From positions 29,269 to 93,268 of the forward strand of contig PLCO01000017.1 in assembly GCA_003134815.1 (NCBI GenBank): a stretch of 64,000 bases of DNA. Direction: 5' to 3'. Positions 16,457 through 24,551 of the stretch are shown here, in pieces. The position numbers were made by a program, and so were the translations under genes. This DNA is from Acidobacteriaceae bacterium (GTDB taxonomy: Bacteria > Acidobacteriota > Terriglobia > Terriglobales > Acidobacteriaceae). The notes under the pieces were generated by a model. It had not been told where the DNA came from, ran no database searches, and saw nothing but the letters and a program-made list of their open reading frames with translations. Numbering within the stretch: the stretch's first letter is position 1; the number at the start of each line of letters is the position of its first letter.

Positions 16457-17068
16457 TTATTCCTGGGGCCGGGTTGCACGTCTTAATACATCGGCCACTT
16501 CGTACGTTTCATCGCGGCGGAGCATGTCGCCGATTCGGCTTCGCCTGCCTCGCGTTACAAATTCAACGTGGTTACTCAGGTCGTGCCATGGCGTCACGGT
16601 CTCGATCGCTTCGATCTCAGCCACCGGCAGTTCGAGTTTTCGTTTCCAGAAGAGCGCTGCGCGCGTCCACGAGAACATCCCGTTTTCGATGAGGATCTCC
16701 TCGACGCCGAACGAGCGCCACATTCCAACGCGGACTGCAATGAAGTACCAGAGCAGGATGAATCCGATGAAAGGGAGAAGAATGAGGTCCCGGGAGGACA
16801 ACGGTTTCCTGAAAAAGGGTGAAACGAAAACAGACGCGAAGAACGAAAAAGCGGCAGTAAATGCCGCCAGCATGAAGATGTACATCAGCCAGTCGCTTTT
16901 TCGGGCGATTTGCACGACTACTGCGCCGTTTTGCTCTCGCCGCACGGAGACGCGCCTTGGGCCGTTGGATGGAAACACTAGCGTGAACTCCCTCAGGAGA
17001 ATTCTTGCACACTCCGCGCATTTCCATTGACGCAAGCCGAAGTAAGAGGATTCGAAGTTCGAAGCCAA
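16457..17068 (-). CDS. Membrane protein of unknown function with two helices
   Basis: The protein has an N-terminal soluble part with a 'CAEC' pair, two transmembrane helices ('LMYIFMLAAFTAAFSFFASVF' and 'LILLPFIGFILLWYFIAVRV'), and a C-terminal domain reading 'VEEILIENGMFSWTRAALF' and 'ELPVAEIEAIE'. The last part resembles bacterial PH-like membrane domains, where a two-helix hairpin precedes a beta-rich domain; that assignment is tentative. 203 aa, start not certain. Confidence 0.6.
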   Translation of the reverse strand: MASNFESSYFGLRQWKCAECARILLREFTLVFPSNGPRRVSVRREQNGAVVVQIARKSDWLMYIFMLAAFTAAFSFFASVFVSPFFRKPLSSRDLILLPFIGFILLWYFIAVRVGMWRSFGVEEILIENGMFSWTRAALFWKRKLELPVAEIEAIETVTPWHDLSNHVEFVTRGRRSRIGDMLRRDETYEVADVLRRATRPQE

Positions 17069-17087
17069 AGTGCGACCGAGGAAAAGG

Positions 17088-17141
17088 CAACCGCAGATCC
17101 TTCGACTCCCCCTCGCATTGCTCGGGGTCGCTCAGGATGAC
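17088..17141 (-). repeat. Dispersed repeat, intergenic copy
   Basis: The reverse complement begins GTCATCCTGAGCGACC and ends GGGAGTCGAAGGATCTGCGG TTG. Both ends are identical to a copy inside lhr (54473-54525), with a variable middle of about 15 bases. Here the middle forms a CCCCGAG/CTCGGGG-like partial hairpin. It lies between mqnC and the membrane-protein gene. Confidence 0.85.
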
Positions 17142-17175
17142 AGTTGTGTTTGCGCCACGGATTTCGGACTAGCGG

Positions 17176-18237
17176 CTAATTCAAAAACATCGTCCGATAC
17201 AGCGTGTCGCGCTGGACTGGTTTGAAGCCGGCGTCGCGGATGATGCGGCGCAGCTCTTCTTCCGTGGTGCAGTTCGACGTGCCTGCCGCGCGAACGACAT
17301 TTTCTTCGAGCATCACCGAGCCTACGTCGTTGCCGCCGAAGTGGAGGCCGAGCTCGAGCACCTTCAACCCCTGCGTGACCCAACTGGCCTGCACATTCTC
17401 AATGTTGTCGAGATAAAGGCGCGCGATGGCGAGAACCTTGAGGTATTCGACGGACGTTGCTTCGTCCCAGCCGCGGCCGCCGAGCGCGGTGTTCCCGGGC
17501 TGAAAGCTCCAGGGGATAAAGGCCGTGAATCCGCCAGTCTCTTCCTGCAGGCGGCGGACCGTTTCGAAATGATTAACGCGCTGATCGAAACTCTCGCCGA
17601 CGCCGAACATCATGGTCGCTGTGGTGCGCATGCCTAATTGATGTGCGGTGCGGTGCACGCTGACCCAGTCTTCGGTGTCGCATTTGAGGCGCGCGATGCG
17701 ATGGCGGACTTCGTCGTCGAGAATTTCAGCGCCGCCGCCGGGAATGGAATCAAGGCCGGCATCGCGCAAGCGAGCGATGGTGGTGCGCAGGTCGAGGTTG
17801 GAGTACTCGGCGATGGCAAGGACTTCAGAGGCCGACAGGCAATGCAGCCAGATTTGTGGGAACCGCTCTTTGATGCCGCGGAAGAGCCGCTCAAACCAGT
17901 CGATCTTGAGATCGGGATGAATGCCGCCCTGCATCAGCACGCCGGTACCGCCCATCTCCAGAGTCTCGGCGATTTTTGCGCAGATGGTTTCGAAGTCGAG
18001 GATGTAGCCGTCGCTCGAGTTGGGGTGGGGCTTGCCGTTGATGGGCAGCGGACGGTAGAAGGCGCAGAAGGTGCAGTACTCGGTGCAGTAGTTGGTGTAG
18101 TTGATGTTGCGATCGATGATGTAGGTGACCACGCCCTCGGGATGCAGGCGGCGGCGTACGGCATCGGCCTCGAACCCCAGCCCGATCAGGTCTGGCGATT
18201 CAAAGTAATCGAGTGCCTGCTGGTGCGAGATCGGCAT
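17176..18237 (-). CDS. mqnC: Cyclic dehypoxanthinyl futalosine synthase (radical SAM), menaquinone pathway
   Basis: MqnC cyclises dehypoxanthinyl futalosine in the futalosine route to menaquinone. The radical-SAM cluster motif is 'CTEYCTFC' with Cys at residues 51, 55 and 58, preceded by 'VTYIIDRNINYTNYC', which is characteristic of MqnC. Further family marks are 'MQGGIHPDLKIDWFE' and 'FIPWSFQPGNTAL'. 353 aa is the normal length. It sits in a minus-strand run with an asparaginase-like gene and galE, without other mqn genes nearby. MqnE is the close relative to exclude; the N-terminal phrase favours MqnC. Confidence 0.92.
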   Translation of the reverse strand: MPISHQQALDYFESPDLIGLGFEADAVRRRLHPEGVVTYIIDRNINYTNYCTEYCTFCAFYRPLPINGKPHPNSSDGYILDFETICAKIAETLEMGGTGVLMQGGIHPDLKIDWFERLFRGIKERFPQIWLHCLSASEVLAIAEYSNLDLRTTIARLRDAGLDSIPGGGAEILDDEVRHRIARLKCDTEDWVSVHRTAHQLGMRTTATMMFGVGESFDQRVNHFETVRRLQEETGGFTAFIPWSFQPGNTALGGRGWDEATSVEYLKVLAIARLYLDNIENVQASWVTQGLKVLELGLHFGGNDVGSVMLEENVVRAAGTSNCTTEEELRRIIRDAGFKPVQRDTLYRTMFLN

Positions 18238-18319
18238 GGCTTGATTCTAGCAATTCAGTTGCGTCAGCTGCGCGGCACATCATCGAATGCGGGCGCTTTC
18301 TTACGGCAGCCCAACAGGT

Positions 18320-18823
18320 CTATTTCCAGACGAAGGTGGCCTTGTCTTTGTCCTTGCGGGCTTTCGAAACGGGAAAGACCTGGCCGTGCATGACGACGAA
18401 GACGCCGGGCGAGAGCAATCGCGCGGCAAGCAGGCTCTCGGTAAGGTTTTGCAGCCCGTCGCTGCCTTCAAAGCCGAGGGGCGTCATGGCTCCGGTCAGG
18501 ATAATGGGCACCTTGAGACCGGGAAAGGCCGACTCGAGAAACAGGCCGGTTTCGACCATAGTGTCGGTGCCGTGAGAGATCACGATCGGAGCGTTTTCTT
18601 TGATAAGCTCGCCGACGCGGTCGCGGACCTCGATGCGATCGGCGTCGGTCATCTCCAGCGAGTCCTTGTTCATCACGTGGATTGTTTGGATATCGGTGTC
18701 CGGCAGTCGCAGCGCGCGCAGATAACGGTCCAGCTTGGCGGCGCGATTCTCAACGACACCGCTTTGCTCGGAGTAGACCTTCTCGATGGTTCCGCCGGTC
18801 GAGAGCAAATAAATGCGCTGCAT
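18320..18823 (-). CDS. Short, single-domain asparaginase-like protein
   Basis: The product matches the N-terminal domain of L-asparaginases: catalytic Thr in 'LLSTGGTIEK', and the second Thr-Asp pair in 'VISHGTDTMVETG', followed by 'PIILTGAMTPLGFEGSDG'. At 167 aa it is half the usual 320-340 aa and lacks the C-terminal domain. The short frame ends naturally and no remnant of a C-terminal domain appears downstream, so it looks like a stand-alone short form rather than a fresh truncation. Activity on asparagine is not certain. Confidence 0.8.
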   Translation of the reverse strand: MQRIYLLSTGGTIEKVYSEQSGVVENRAAKLDRYLRALRLPDTDIQTIHVMNKDSLEMTDADRIEVRDRVGELIKENAPIVISHGTDTMVETGLFLESAFPGLKVPIILTGAMTPLGFEGSDGLQNLTESLLAARLLSPGVFVVMHGQVFPVSKARKDKDKATFVWK

Positions 18824-18835
18824 CGCTCAGCCCCT

Positions 18836-18945
18836 AGCAAAATCAACCACGCGCCTCAGCAAAATCAACCACGCGTCTCAGCAAAATCAACCACGCGCCT
18901 TAGCAAAATCAACCACGCGCCTCAGCAAAATCAACCCTACGCGCT
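18836..18945. repeat. 22-bp tandem repeat, five copies
   Basis: AGCAAAATCAACCACGCGCCTC recurs at 18836, 18858, 18880, 18902 and 18924 with one or two changes per copy. The last copy runs over the galE stop codon. There are no spacers, so it is a minisatellite, not a CRISPR array. Confidence 0.95.
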
Positions 18946-19986
18946 ATAGTGCTTCTGGTGCCAGATCCACGCGGTGCGGACGATGTCGTCAAGCGAGGTG
19001 TAGCGCGGTTTCCAGCCGAGTTCGCGGATGGCTTTTTCAGAGCTTGCCACCAGGACAGCCATATCGCCGGGACGGCGGGGATGAATCTCGGCCGGGATTG
19101 GATGGCCGGTTACGCGGCGCGCCGATTCGATGACGTCCCGCACGCTGAAGCCCTGACCGTTACCAAGGTTATAGATGAGAGGCGCCTGATTTTCGGGCTT
19201 CGCGGCCTTCTCTGACTGCGCGTCATTTCCGGGGCGCGCATTGAGGGCATCGAGCGCAAGAAGGTGCGCATCGGCCAGGTCGGTGACGTGGATGTAATCG
19301 CGGATGCAGGTACCGTCGGGCGTTGGATAGTCGTCACCATAGATGCGAATGGCCGCGCGGCGACCGAGCGCGACATCGAGAACCAGCGGGATCAGGTGGG
19401 ATTCCGGCTCGTGCGCTTCGCCGCGGGTGATGCCGGCCGAGCCTTCGTGCGCGCCGGCCACATTGAAGTAGCGCAGCGCGGCGTAACGCAGGCCGTGGAT
19501 GCGATTGAACCAGGCCAGCATCTGCTCCACCAGGAGCTTGGACTCGCCGTAGGGATTGGTCGGCGCGAGGCGCGCATCTTCCTGAATCGGAACGGATTCC
19601 GGCTCGCCGTAGACGGCAGCGGTGGAGGAAAAGACCAGCCGTTTTGGCCCTGCAGCCAGCATGGCCTCGAGCAGCGAGAGCGTGGAAGCGGTGTTGTTGC
19701 GGAAGAAAATCTCCGGCCGCACCATCGACTCGCCAGCCTCAATGAGCGCGGCAAAGTGGAGGACGGCGTCGAAAGGCTGGCCTTGTTTGCGGGCGTTTTC
19801 AAAGATGGATTCAAGAGCCGGCCGGTCGGCCAACTCACCCTCGATGAATTCGATCCCCGCAGGCAGTGATTCGCGCCGGCTATGACTCAAATTGTCAAAA
19901 ACGACCGCCGTATGGCCCATTTCGGCAAAAAGGCCCGCTACAGTTCCACCGATGTACCCCGCCCCGCCCGTCACAAAAATCTTCAC
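18937..19986 (-). CDS. galE: UDP-glucose 4-epimerase
   Basis: GalE interconverts UDP-glucose and UDP-galactose for sugar metabolism and surface polysaccharides. The NAD-binding motif 'TGGAGYIGG' is at the N-terminus; the catalytic Ser/Thr lies in 'LVFSSTAAVYGEP' and Tyr-Lys in 'NPYGESKLLVEQ'. Substrate-side signatures include 'YFNVAGAHEGSAGI' and 'DGTCIRDYIHVTDLADAH'. 349 aa, slightly longer than usual because of a short Ala/Glu-rich insertion near 'RPGNDAQSEKAAKPENQAP'. Its stop overlaps the last unit of a 22-bp tandem repeat. Confidence 0.95.
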   Translation of the reverse strand: MKIFVTGGAGYIGGTVAGLFAEMGHTAVVFDNLSHSRRESLPAGIEFIEGELADRPALESIFENARKQGQPFDAVLHFAALIEAGESMVRPEIFFRNNTASTLSLLEAMLAAGPKRLVFSSTAAVYGEPESVPIQEDARLAPTNPYGESKLLVEQMLAWFNRIHGLRYAALRYFNVAGAHEGSAGITRGEAHEPESHLIPLVLDVALGRRAAIRIYGDDYPTPDGTCIRDYIHVTDLADAHLLALDALNARPGNDAQSEKAAKPENQAPLIYNLGNGQGFSVRDVIESARRVTGHPIPAEIHPRRPGDMAVLVASSEKAIRELGWKPRYTSLDDIVRTAWIWHQKHYSA

Positions 19987-20722
19987 AAAAAAACTACCCT
20001 CGCTCGTCCAGAATGGGTTACTTTGAGTCTATAAGAATAGTCTCGGACTGTGCGGCCAGTCGAGCCGCCCGGCCAGTGACTTCCGCGTGGGCTGGTTGGC
20101 CATGCCGGGAGATCGAACAAAGCGTTCCGGGAACTGAAATAGTCGGGTTGCTGTTACCTTCCCGATTCGGTAATCCCGCAGCGCACTTCCTGTCGCGAGA
20201 CCTGCGACCGATTCCCTGTAAGTGCCTTGGATGATCAAGGAAAGGACTGAAGTGCCCGAAGGGCAGTAGCCGCGGGTTGGGAAAGGGTGTTTATGCGGAT
20301 TCCCCCGTGTCCTTGGTACCATTGACTACACAGTTTGGGTGATCTGCGAGTAACCTGGTGCTTCGTATAATAGTAATGGTCACTTTCAAATTCTCCCTCA
20401 TGGAATCTGGATTTGAAAGCGATGAAAGAACTAGGCGCTTGAAAGCGATAAAAGAGCTGGACGCAGCCATCGGGATTGTATGGAAGCAGATGCGGCTGCG
20501 CTGGACATCGTTTTGAGCTGCCGGCATGATCGGCTCTTGCACTCGTGACCGGCTGGTAGAAGCAGTTTCTGTTCGATTGGGCTCAGTTTGTGCTCGACGG
20601 AATGTGGTAAGAGACGTAAAGGGGCGCAACAAGCCCTTGGCTTGAAGGTTTCGTTTCACGATTTTGCCATTTTTCCCGAATTGGCCTCCGCAGAGCGGCG
20701 GCCGTAAGAGAGGTTCTGAAAC
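19987..20722. other. Long intergenic region upstream of tonB
   Basis: About 735 bases between divergent galE and tonB. It contains a TATAAT hexamer at 20366-20371 without a good -35, and a 27-bp imperfect direct repeat (TTGAAAGCGATGAAAGAACT near 20412 and TTGAAAGCGATAAAAGAGCT near 20439). The minus-strand ORFs at 20029 and 20291 have no family-like sequence, so I leave them out. Confidence 0.5.
20366..20371 (+). promoter_or_regulatory. Candidate -10 element for tonB
   Basis: A perfect TATAAT in the galE-tonB gap, oriented towards tonB. No recognisable -35 stands 16-18 bases upstream, so this is a weak call. Confidence 0.25.
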
Positions 20723-21766
20723 ATGCCGGCATCGTATACCCCTGGACAGAGCACATTTGGCCTGTTGCCCGAGCCCGAGTTCCGCCCGCTACCCTTCCTC
20801 ATGAGTGGCGGCATCAACGTGTTGATCGCCGTGACAGCCATCATGATCGGAATGACGGCGAAGCATGTTCTGGAACAGCACTATGAGATGACGGAACTCA
20901 TCGTTCCCAGCACGCCTCCGCCGCCGGCGATCAAGATCAGGCAGCCTCCGCCGCCGGTTGTGCCTTCTCCCCCGGAGCCTCCCAAGATCGTGCTGCAACC
21001 GCGACAGATTGAGATGCCCAAGCCGCTGCCCGCGCCAAAGCCCGTGCAGATGGAAGCCCGCGTAAACCTGCCGGCCGTTCAGCCGAAGCCGCAGACGGTG
21101 ATTCTGGCGCCGCAGCCCAAAGCGGCTCTCAGGGCGGCAATGCCGGCACAAGACAACACGCTGAAACCGTCGACAGCGCCCGTACATCTGGGCGATACCT
21201 TCGGAGCAACGCCGAATCCCAATTCGACACGTCCAGCCACGGTTGCCGCCATCGGGAATCCTAATGGCGGCATGAATGGCCCGGCCGTTGCTCCGCATGG
21301 AGTGGTCGGTTCTACTGGAATTGGCAACGGCCTCAAATCCGGCTCGAGCGCCGGCACGCCAGGCAAAGTGGCCTCGGCCGGCATTCCAGGCGCCACCGGC
21401 ACGGGACCGTCGTCCAATTACGGCAAGGTCGCCACGGCAGGAATTCCGGGTATTACCCAGATCGCTGCTGCGCCGAAGATGAACACGGCGGTGGTGCACT
21501 CGACGGCGGTCGAAGTTCTTTCCAAGCCGCCGGTGCGTTACACGAACGAAGCGCGGCAGATGCACGTCGAAGGAGATGTGGTGCTGAGCGTGACGTTCCT
21601 GGCCAACGGTCAGGTGGTGGTGCACAGCGTGCTTCAGGGACTCGGTCACGGGCTTGACGAGGAAGCCAAACGCGTGGCGGAGCAGATTCGCTTTCGTCCC
21701 GCGACCAACAATGGCCAGCCCGTGGACGTAACGACGAAGATTACCATTACGTTCCAGTTGGCGTAG
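20723..21766 (+). CDS. TonB-family energy transducer
   Basis: The layout is that of TonB: a short cytoplasmic N-terminus, a transmembrane helix ('GGINVLIAVTAIMIGMTA', about residues 28-46), a long periplasmic Pro-rich linker ('PPPPAIKIRQPPPPVVPSPP'), a Gly/Ala/Ser-rich spacer and a C-terminal domain ('PVRYTNEARQMHVEGDVVLS' to 'VDVTTKITITFQL'). It would couple the inner-membrane proton-motive force to outer-membrane transporters. The spacer contains a repeated phrase GKVA(S/T)AGIPG. AGAGAGG lies about nine bases before the ATG. No exbB or exbD gene is adjacent. Confidence 0.88.
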   Translation: MPASYTPGQSTFGLLPEPEFRPLPFLMSGGINVLIAVTAIMIGMTAKHVLEQHYEMTELIVPSTPPPPAIKIRQPPPPVVPSPPEPPKIVLQPRQIEMPKPLPAPKPVQMEARVNLPAVQPKPQTVILAPQPKAALRAAMPAQDNTLKPSTAPVHLGDTFGATPNPNSTRPATVAAIGNPNGGMNGPAVAPHGVVGSTGIGNGLKSGSSAGTPGKVASAGIPGATGTGPSSNYGKVATAGIPGITQIAAAPKMNTAVVHSTAVEVLSKPPVRYTNEARQMHVEGDVVLSVTFLANGQVVVHSVLQGLGHGLDEEAKRVAEQIRFRPATNNGQPVDVTTKITITFQLA

Positions 21767-21891
21767 AAACGCGACCCAATTGGCGTAGCATCACGATGGT
21801 AAGCACAAAAATGGCCCAACAGCCGGCAGCCGTGTATGGAATGGCGCGCAGGGCCGCAACAGAGCCCTAAAAAGTTCAACAGGAGTCACAC

Positions 21892-23826
21892 ATGATGTTT
21901 CGGAAGATCCCCCTAACCTTCCTGATTCTGACCGTCGGAGTTGCGTGCGCATACGCAAAAAAAGAACCGAAATACGAACAGGCCCGCCAGCTCACCGCCG
22001 AACAGGCTGCATTGGTACAAAGAGCCGTCGCGCAGGAAAAGGTGCTCATCAAGAACATCCAGCTGCGCACGCCGCTGGTGGAAACCTACATTCAGGACAC
22101 ACGGCCCGACGTGAAGCTCTACGAAGTTCCCACAGACGACCAGTACATGCTCAGCCGTGTGGACTTCAGCAAGGGGTTCTTCGACAAGGCATACCAGCCC
22201 AAGGATGAGGCCAAGCACGGATTCTTCAAAGGCTCGTTTGCGGCCATGACGGGACTGAGCAAGGCTCTGGGCCTGGAAAAGTTTACCTACAATCCCAACG
22301 GATTTATGCAGATGATGTTCATCGATCCGTCGGGATTCGATCAGCAGCATTATGTCTTCAGCTTCGTCCGCCGCGAATTTGTGGGCACCGTCCGCACCTG
22401 GGTCTACGACATGCATCCCAGGGCCGACGTCAAGGGCATTGGCCGGTTCTACGGGCGCATCTGGATCGAGGATGAAGGCGCTAACGTGGTCCGATTCAAT
22501 GGCACCTACACCGGGCCGACCTCGGAAGATGCTTCAAAATATTACTTCCACTTCGACAGTTGGCGCATGAACGTGCAGCCCGGGATCTGGCTGCCCGCGG
22601 CCGTTTACGTTGAGGAGACGCAGCGCACCGAGGCCAGCAAGGTTGTGGGCCTGAAGGCGCAGACGCACTTTTGGGGCTACTCGCTGACGCTGCCCACGCG
22701 CGAGAGCGAGAACGTGAGCGTGAAGGTAGACGAAGCCGTGGACAACAGCAACGACGCGCAGGATGTGGGTCCGCTGCAGGCTTCGCGGATGTGGATTACC
22801 CAGGCCGAGAACAACGTCATCGACCGGCTGGTTGAAGCGGGCCTGGTGGCGCCGCTTGATCAGGGCGGCTATGAGAATAAGGTTCTGGACCAGATTGTGA
22901 TCAACCTGGTGGTGCCCAACAACCTGGCATTCACTGATCAGATTCACACGCGCGTGATGCTGACCGATACTGTGGAAGCGACAACCGTAGGCAACACGAT
23001 CCTGCTGAGCAAGGGGCTGATCGACAGCCTGCCCAGCGAGGAAGCGATCGCTTCGGTGATCTCGATGGAACTGGCGCACATCGCCATGGGCCACCACATT
23101 GACACCCGCTACGCATTCAACGACCGGCTGCTCTTTCCTGACACCTCGACGTTCCAGAAGATCAACATGAACCACTCCGACGTGGACAACGACACCGCGG
23201 CCAAGAAGGCTCTTGAGTATCTTGAGAACTCCATGTACAAGGACCGGCTGGCCAATGCAGGCCTTTACTACGAGCAGTTGGCGGATCGTTCAAAGCAGTT
23301 GAAGGCGCTGAATACGCCCATGCTCGGCGACTCGCTGCTGAAGGGCGATGGCACGCCGTGGATGGCCGCGGTGGAGCACATGGCGCCCAAGCTGAACTGG
23401 GACGACTTGTCGCAGACCCCAGCGCTGCCGCTGGGAAGCTGGCTCAAGACCGATCCCTGGGACGACACTGTGCACATGTTGAGCGCCAAGCGCTATGCGC
23501 CCATGAACGCTCGCGACAAGATGCCGTTCGAAGTGACACCGATCTTTTACAAGCTGCAGCATTACGAGGAGGCCAGCGTAGAGCCGCCCGCGGCCGTGCC
23601 GGTGGTTGCGGCGCCCGCTGCTCAGCCTGCTAATGACCAGCCGGCCGCAGCGCCCGACAATGCGCCCGCTCCGCCCACTCAACCGTCAAGCAGCGCTGCC
23701 CCAGGCAGCGCGGGCCCGAGCGGCTCTATCCCGGTCAGCGCTGCCCCGACGCCGGACCAGCAGACCGCAGCCGGTGGCACGCCCCCGCCGCAGCAACCAG
23801 CAGCAGCACAAAATCCGCAGCCATAA
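21892..23826 (+). CDS. Exported M48-like protein with a degenerate zinc motif
   Basis: After a signal peptide ('MMFRKIPLTFLILTVGVACAYA') comes a region typical of outer-membrane lipoprotein-sorting-like proteins ('FYGRIWIEDEGANVVRFNG'), then an M48-like core. The expected HEXXH reads 'MELAH' at residues 392-396 within 'VISMELAHIAMGHHID': the first His is Met. Two further His follow ('GHH'), so limited metal binding is not excluded, but classical proteolysis seems unlikely. The last 80 residues are Pro/Ala/Gln-rich and disordered. 644 aa. The gene lies 125 bases after tonB, in the same direction, and probably has an envelope role. Confidence 0.75.
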   Translation: MMFRKIPLTFLILTVGVACAYAKKEPKYEQARQLTAEQAALVQRAVAQEKVLIKNIQLRTPLVETYIQDTRPDVKLYEVPTDDQYMLSRVDFSKGFFDKAYQPKDEAKHGFFKGSFAAMTGLSKALGLEKFTYNPNGFMQMMFIDPSGFDQQHYVFSFVRREFVGTVRTWVYDMHPRADVKGIGRFYGRIWIEDEGANVVRFNGTYTGPTSEDASKYYFHFDSWRMNVQPGIWLPAAVYVEETQRTEASKVVGLKAQTHFWGYSLTLPTRESENVSVKVDEAVDNSNDAQDVGPLQASRMWITQAENNVIDRLVEAGLVAPLDQGGYENKVLDQIVINLVVPNNLAFTDQIHTRVMLTDTVEATTVGNTILLSKGLIDSLPSEEAIASVISMELAHIAMGHHIDTRYAFNDRLLFPDTSTFQKINMNHSDVDNDTAAKKALEYLENSMYKDRLANAGLYYEQLADRSKQLKALNTPMLGDSLLKGDGTPWMAAVEHMAPKLNWDDLSQTPALPLGSWLKTDPWDDTVHMLSAKRYAPMNARDKMPFEVTPIFYKLQHYEEASVEPPAAVPVVAAPAAQPANDQPAAAPDNAPAPPTQPSSSAAPGSAGPSGSIPVSAAPTPDQQTAAGGTPPPQQPAAAQNPQP

Positions 23827-23846
23827 GATAGAATGAGTGCCGCCGA

Positions 23847-23892
23847 GACCGGATAGTATGCATCATACGAAATGAGGGCGTCCAATCCGGTC
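23847..23892. promoter_or_regulatory. Nested inverted repeats between the M48-like gene and the OM barrel gene
   Basis: GACCGGAT (23847) pairs with ATCCGGTC (23885), and inside lies GTATG-CAT-CATAC (23856-23868). The structure could be a weak terminator or a leader element of the following gene. Confidence 0.35.
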
Positions 23893-23945
23893 CTTAGCGT
23901 GAGTCTTCCCGCCGTAGCCTGGCGAGACAGATTCACGGAAAGTGG

Positions 23946-24518
23946 ATGCTAATCAAGCTCATGAATCGATCGATCCTGGCATTCTTTTGCTTCGCGGCTT
24001 TCTTCCCGCTTGTTTCAGTCCGCGCTCAGGTTGTGCCTGCGGCTACTTCAGGGAGCTTTCACCTTTCCGCCGGCGCGCTCGGCTCGCTCGCCCAACCCGA
24101 TTACGCCGGCGAGGGCATCGCGCAGACCAGTACCAACCGCTTATACGGCGTCGGCGCATATGTGGATGCACGCTTCAGTCGCTGGGTGCAGGTGGAGGCT
24201 GAAGGCCGATGGTTGCGCTTTAACACGGCCTATAATCCGCCCAACAGCGAGAACACCTACCTGATTGGCCCGCGCATTCCCATTGGCACCTTCCACCGCG
24301 TAACTCCTTATGGCAAGTTCCTGGTAGGCCTGGGCAACGGCGGCTTTCTCAGCGGCAGCACATTCGTACTCGCCTACGGCGGCGGCGTGGACTTGAGGCT
24401 CACCCGCCGCTTCACGCTGCGAGCAGTCGACTTCGAGTATCAGCAGTGGCGCGTCAATTCTGCCGTTACACTCCAGCCCTACGGCGGCAGCGTGGGCATC
24501 AGCTACAGAATCTTCTAA
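23946..24518 (+). CDS. Outer-membrane beta-barrel protein, OmpA/OmpW-like size
   Basis: A signal peptide ('MNRSILAFFCFAAFFPLVSV...RAQ') precedes about 165 residues of alternating beta pattern: 'YGVGAYVDARFSRWVQVEAE', 'VTPYGKFLVGLGNGGF', 'LAYGGGVDLRLTRRFTLRAV' and a terminal 'GSVGISYRIF' ending in aromatic Phe, the usual barrel insertion signal. It is probably an eight-stranded barrel. ATG 23961 is an alternative start that gives the same signal peptide without five extra residues. Function beyond envelope integrity is unknown. Confidence 0.82.
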   Translation: MLIKLMNRSILAFFCFAAFFPLVSVRAQVVPAATSGSFHLSAGALGSLAQPDYAGEGIAQTSTNRLYGVGAYVDARFSRWVQVEAEGRWLRFNTAYNPPNSENTYLIGPRIPIGTFHRVTPYGKFLVGLGNGGFLSGSTFVLAYGGGVDLRLTRRFTLRAVDFEYQQWRVNSAVTLQPYGGSVGISYRIF

Positions 24519-24551
24519 CGCGGATCTCTTGCCCTATGGCCTCACCCCGCC

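Noticed and set aside
18836-18945. Possible CRISPR array
   Set aside because: Units follow each other without spacers; it is a tandem repeat.
20291-20659. 122-aa minus-strand ORF between galE and tonB
   Set aside because: Composition is Ser/Thr/Arg-rich without hydrophobic core or family motifs, and no ribosome site was seen.
21755-21788. Short direct repeat around the tonB stop (AGTTGGCGTAG and AATTGGCGTAG)
   Set aside because: Eleven bases only, no further structure; likely a chance or tiny local duplication.
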